From Grifola frondosa (lineage: Eukaryota > Basidiomycota > Agaricomycetes > Polyporales > Grifolaceae): a stretch of 64,000 nucleotides of DNA. The stretch is taken from NCBI GenBank assembly GCA_001683735.1, contig LUGG01000001.1, forward strand, positions 2,852,001 through 2,916,000. Reading direction: 5' to 3'. How positions within the stretch are numbered: the first letter of the stretch is position 1; each line of letters begins with the position of its first letter. Shown one piece after another: positions 62,088 through 64,000 of the stretch. The translations under genes were made by a program, and so were the position numbers. The notes under the pieces were generated by a model. It ran no database searches. It was given only the letters and a program-made list of their open reading frames with translations, and had not been told where the DNA came from.

Positions 62088-62662
62088 CGACACGCTTCAA
62101 AGGGACAGCTGAAGACAATGGTAGGAGGCTCGATCCACTGTTAAATCGATTTTATATCTCGAATGACTACATGCGCAAGCAAGGCAGACGGCACCGAATC
62201 CGTTCTCACGTTGCATGCTTAGCTTACCTGACTCTCCTCGGGCCAATCGATAAGTTACATTTCCCGAGAATCTCGGCAATTGCACTCAAAACATATGTGT
62301 AAGCAAGCGAAAAAGCATTAATGTTTCATATTTCACCATGTCACGGCTGCATAGTATTCATGAACAACACGTTGCATAGAAAAACCCATCTTGCGTTCGG
62401 ACGGAGCCACTGAGTGACGAAATATCCAACCAAGGCATCCGCAAGCGGCGTATAGAAACGGGCTTCTTCCTCGGCGCCATGCATGTTGAGACAAGATGGT
62501 TTATATAAATCCCAAAGACGAGCGGGGGCATCTGTCAAGTTGAAGATGATCACGATCAATATCGTGGGAGTAACCTTCCTAAATAACTCAGCAGGAGGTC
62601 ATTGGCAGCGGCTTGAATGTTGGTCGTGTTCCCAAGCCTCCGCCAGCTGCCAACTCTCTGAC
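62088..62662. promoter_or_regulatory. Divergent promoter of the ABC transporter and the EF-hand protein gene
   Basis: 575 bp between two genes pointing away from each other. A/T-rich patches lie at 62260-62345. No binding site is assigned. Confidence 0.45.
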
Positions 62663-63979
62663 ATGCAGCCTTTCCCTGGAATAGCTCTCTTTATATATCT
62701 TCATCTAGTGCTTGCTCATGGTGGCCATGATGGACCTGCTTCTGGCGAGACTGTCCAAGAGTATGCACAGAAACATGTGCGTTGCCACGCTGCCTATGCG
62801 AGTTCTAGCTGACGTGCTCTACAGATGGCTTCGGAGCACCATATGTATGCTATATCCCAGTCAGATGTAATGACCTGAGGTCTGACTTTCTGCTGCCCAG
62901 TGATTCGTTTGATGTAGATAGCTTCTTCCAACTTCACGACCTGAACCGGTATGTCCGTGTCAATTGCCCGCATCGGCGCATCGTGTTAATATCTGGATAG
63001 TGACAAGTTCTGGGATCGTGAAGAGATTGAGGCCATATATGGGGTGCATCATGTCTATTCGCAGAAGAAGTCTAAGGTAGGATCCAGCTCAGACCTGCCG
63101 TGACACATCCTGATGTACGTTGTACAGGATGAGGTCGAGCATCAGAAGAAGGCAGATCATATTGTGAATACGGTCCTGAAGCTGTTGGACAAGGACAAGG
63201 ACGGCAAGATCTCGATGGAGGAGTTTGCGGCGGTTGGTCTTGATGGGCTACCGAATTTCGATGACTTGGGCGCTGAAGGACACCATTACGATGTCGAGAG
63301 TGGTGAGTGAATTCAACTACGTCTCACGCCAAGTCATATCAACCCTCATTCCCCCAGAATTCTTCCTGCATCACGAAGGTAGCCCTCTCCGCTATGCTCT
63401 ACTACTGTCACTGACTATCTTTCCAGAGGAGTTCCACTCCTCACCCGAGACGCAGACTGACGAATCATACACGCACCCGGAGGACATTGAGCACTTCGCC
63501 CACCATGAACAGATTGAGCATCAGGAAGCTGAGCGCGAGGCCAAATTCCAAGGCATATCCGTCGAAGAGGCCCTCGCGCAGCACGAGCCGCACGATGAGC
63601 CCGCCGCAGACAATCAACCCGAGCCGGAGGTGGACACGCCGCCTCCCGCATCCGGAGGCATCCCGAAAATCAAACGCCCCGTGCCGCCTGAGGCGCAGGA
63701 TCCTGCACAGCGCTTCGCGGATGCGAAGTCTGACGGTGAATGGGGCGCAGGCACTGGGGGATATAAGCCTCCGAAGTCACCGTCTGATAGGCTGAGGTGC
63801 GTATCATCAAAACACATGATCCTCCCTTTTGATGTTCTAACCCCTTGTCGGCATATGTTACAGGAAGAATTTGCCGTATAAGGTACCGTCGCCCATAGTA
63901 CATCCCCTTCCTAGATTTGAACACTGACATGCAGGACCGGATACAGTACAAGTTCCGCCGTACCTGGGGCGACTTCTGA
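62663..63979 (+). CDS. SSP120: Ssp120/nucleobindin-like secretory EF-hand protein
   Basis: Lumenal calcium-binding protein of the secretory pathway. Nine exons: 62663-62776, 62825-62844, 62901-62948, 63001-63076, 63128-63302, 63358-63378, 63427-63796, 63864-63882, 63935-63979; all in phase, giving 295 residues. Two exons are only 19-21 nt. It has a signal peptide (MQPFPGIALFIYLHLVLAHG), then EF-hand 1 (LHDLNRDKFWDREEIEAIYG) and EF-hand 2 (LDKDKDGKISMEEF), an acidic His/Glu-rich middle, and the family tail YKFRRTWGDF. Length and order match yeast Ssp120 and fungal nucleobindin relatives. No frame break. Confidence 0.9.
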
Positions 63980-64000
63980 GTTGGTGAGCGACTGGTTTGG

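Noticed and set aside
1..64000. CRISPR arrays, prokaryotic operons, Shine-Dalgarno sites
   Set aside because: The window is clearly nuclear fungal DNA with spliceosomal introns; no regular repeat-spacer array is visible.

Overview
The window is nuclear DNA of a filamentous basidiomycete, most likely an Agaricomycete and perhaps a polypore (inference). The genes are dense and on both strands, and almost all are split by 45-70 nt GT-AG introns. The proteins match families typical of Agaricomycetes: a PDR-type ABC transporter, SKI2, SNU114, calnexin, IST1 and a RasGEF with an SH3 domain. I saw no tRNA, rRNA, CRISPR array or intact transposon.

Layout. 0-4.6 kb: a partial NVJ2-like SMP-domain lipid-transfer protein, then a gene-poor stretch with remnants of a membrane protein. 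4.6-16.1 kb: secreted lysophospholipase, a TPR protein, an R3HCC1-like RRM protein, a SIKE/FGFR1OP2-type coiled-coil protein and a Ser/Pro-rich hypothetical protein. 16.1-20.3 kb: about 4 kb without a recognisable gene, partly C/T-rich. 20.3-35.3 kb: an atypical homeodomain protein, polyprenyl diphosphate synthase (COQ1), LAMTOR2, a Mei2-type two-RRM protein, RAB5, a CDC25-type RasGEF and IST1. 35.3-43 kb: gene-poor, with a SAM-dependent methyltransferase and a single-pass membrane glycoprotein. 43.8-64 kb: SKI2 helicase, calnexin, SNU114/EFTUD2, prefoldin subunit 1, a full-length PDR-type ABC transporter and an Ssp120/nucleobindin-like EF-hand protein.

Functional links. LAMTOR2, RAB5, IST1 and the RasGEF lie within 11 kb and all act in endosomal or nutrient-signalling traffic, though nothing shows co-regulation. 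SKI2, SNU114 and the Mei2-type protein serve RNA metabolism. Calnexin, the Ssp120-like protein and the lysophospholipase belong to the secretory route.

The main oddity is recurrent one-base frame breaks, often in short homopolymers, in genes that are otherwise well conserved (lysophospholipase, COQ1, SKI2, prefoldin 1, ABC transporter, methyltransferase, TPR protein and others). RAB5, CDC25, IST1, calnexin and LAMTOR2 are clean. In the lysophospholipase two breaks cancel exactly, and in COQ1 and SKI2 single bases interrupt invariant motifs. I read most of these as sequence errors rather than real decay, but that cannot be proved here. Three GC-AG introns and very small exons (6 nt in RAB5, 11 nt in IST1) would defeat simple gene callers. 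I found no clearly new biological system; the atypical homeodomain gene and the 4 kb empty region are the best leads.
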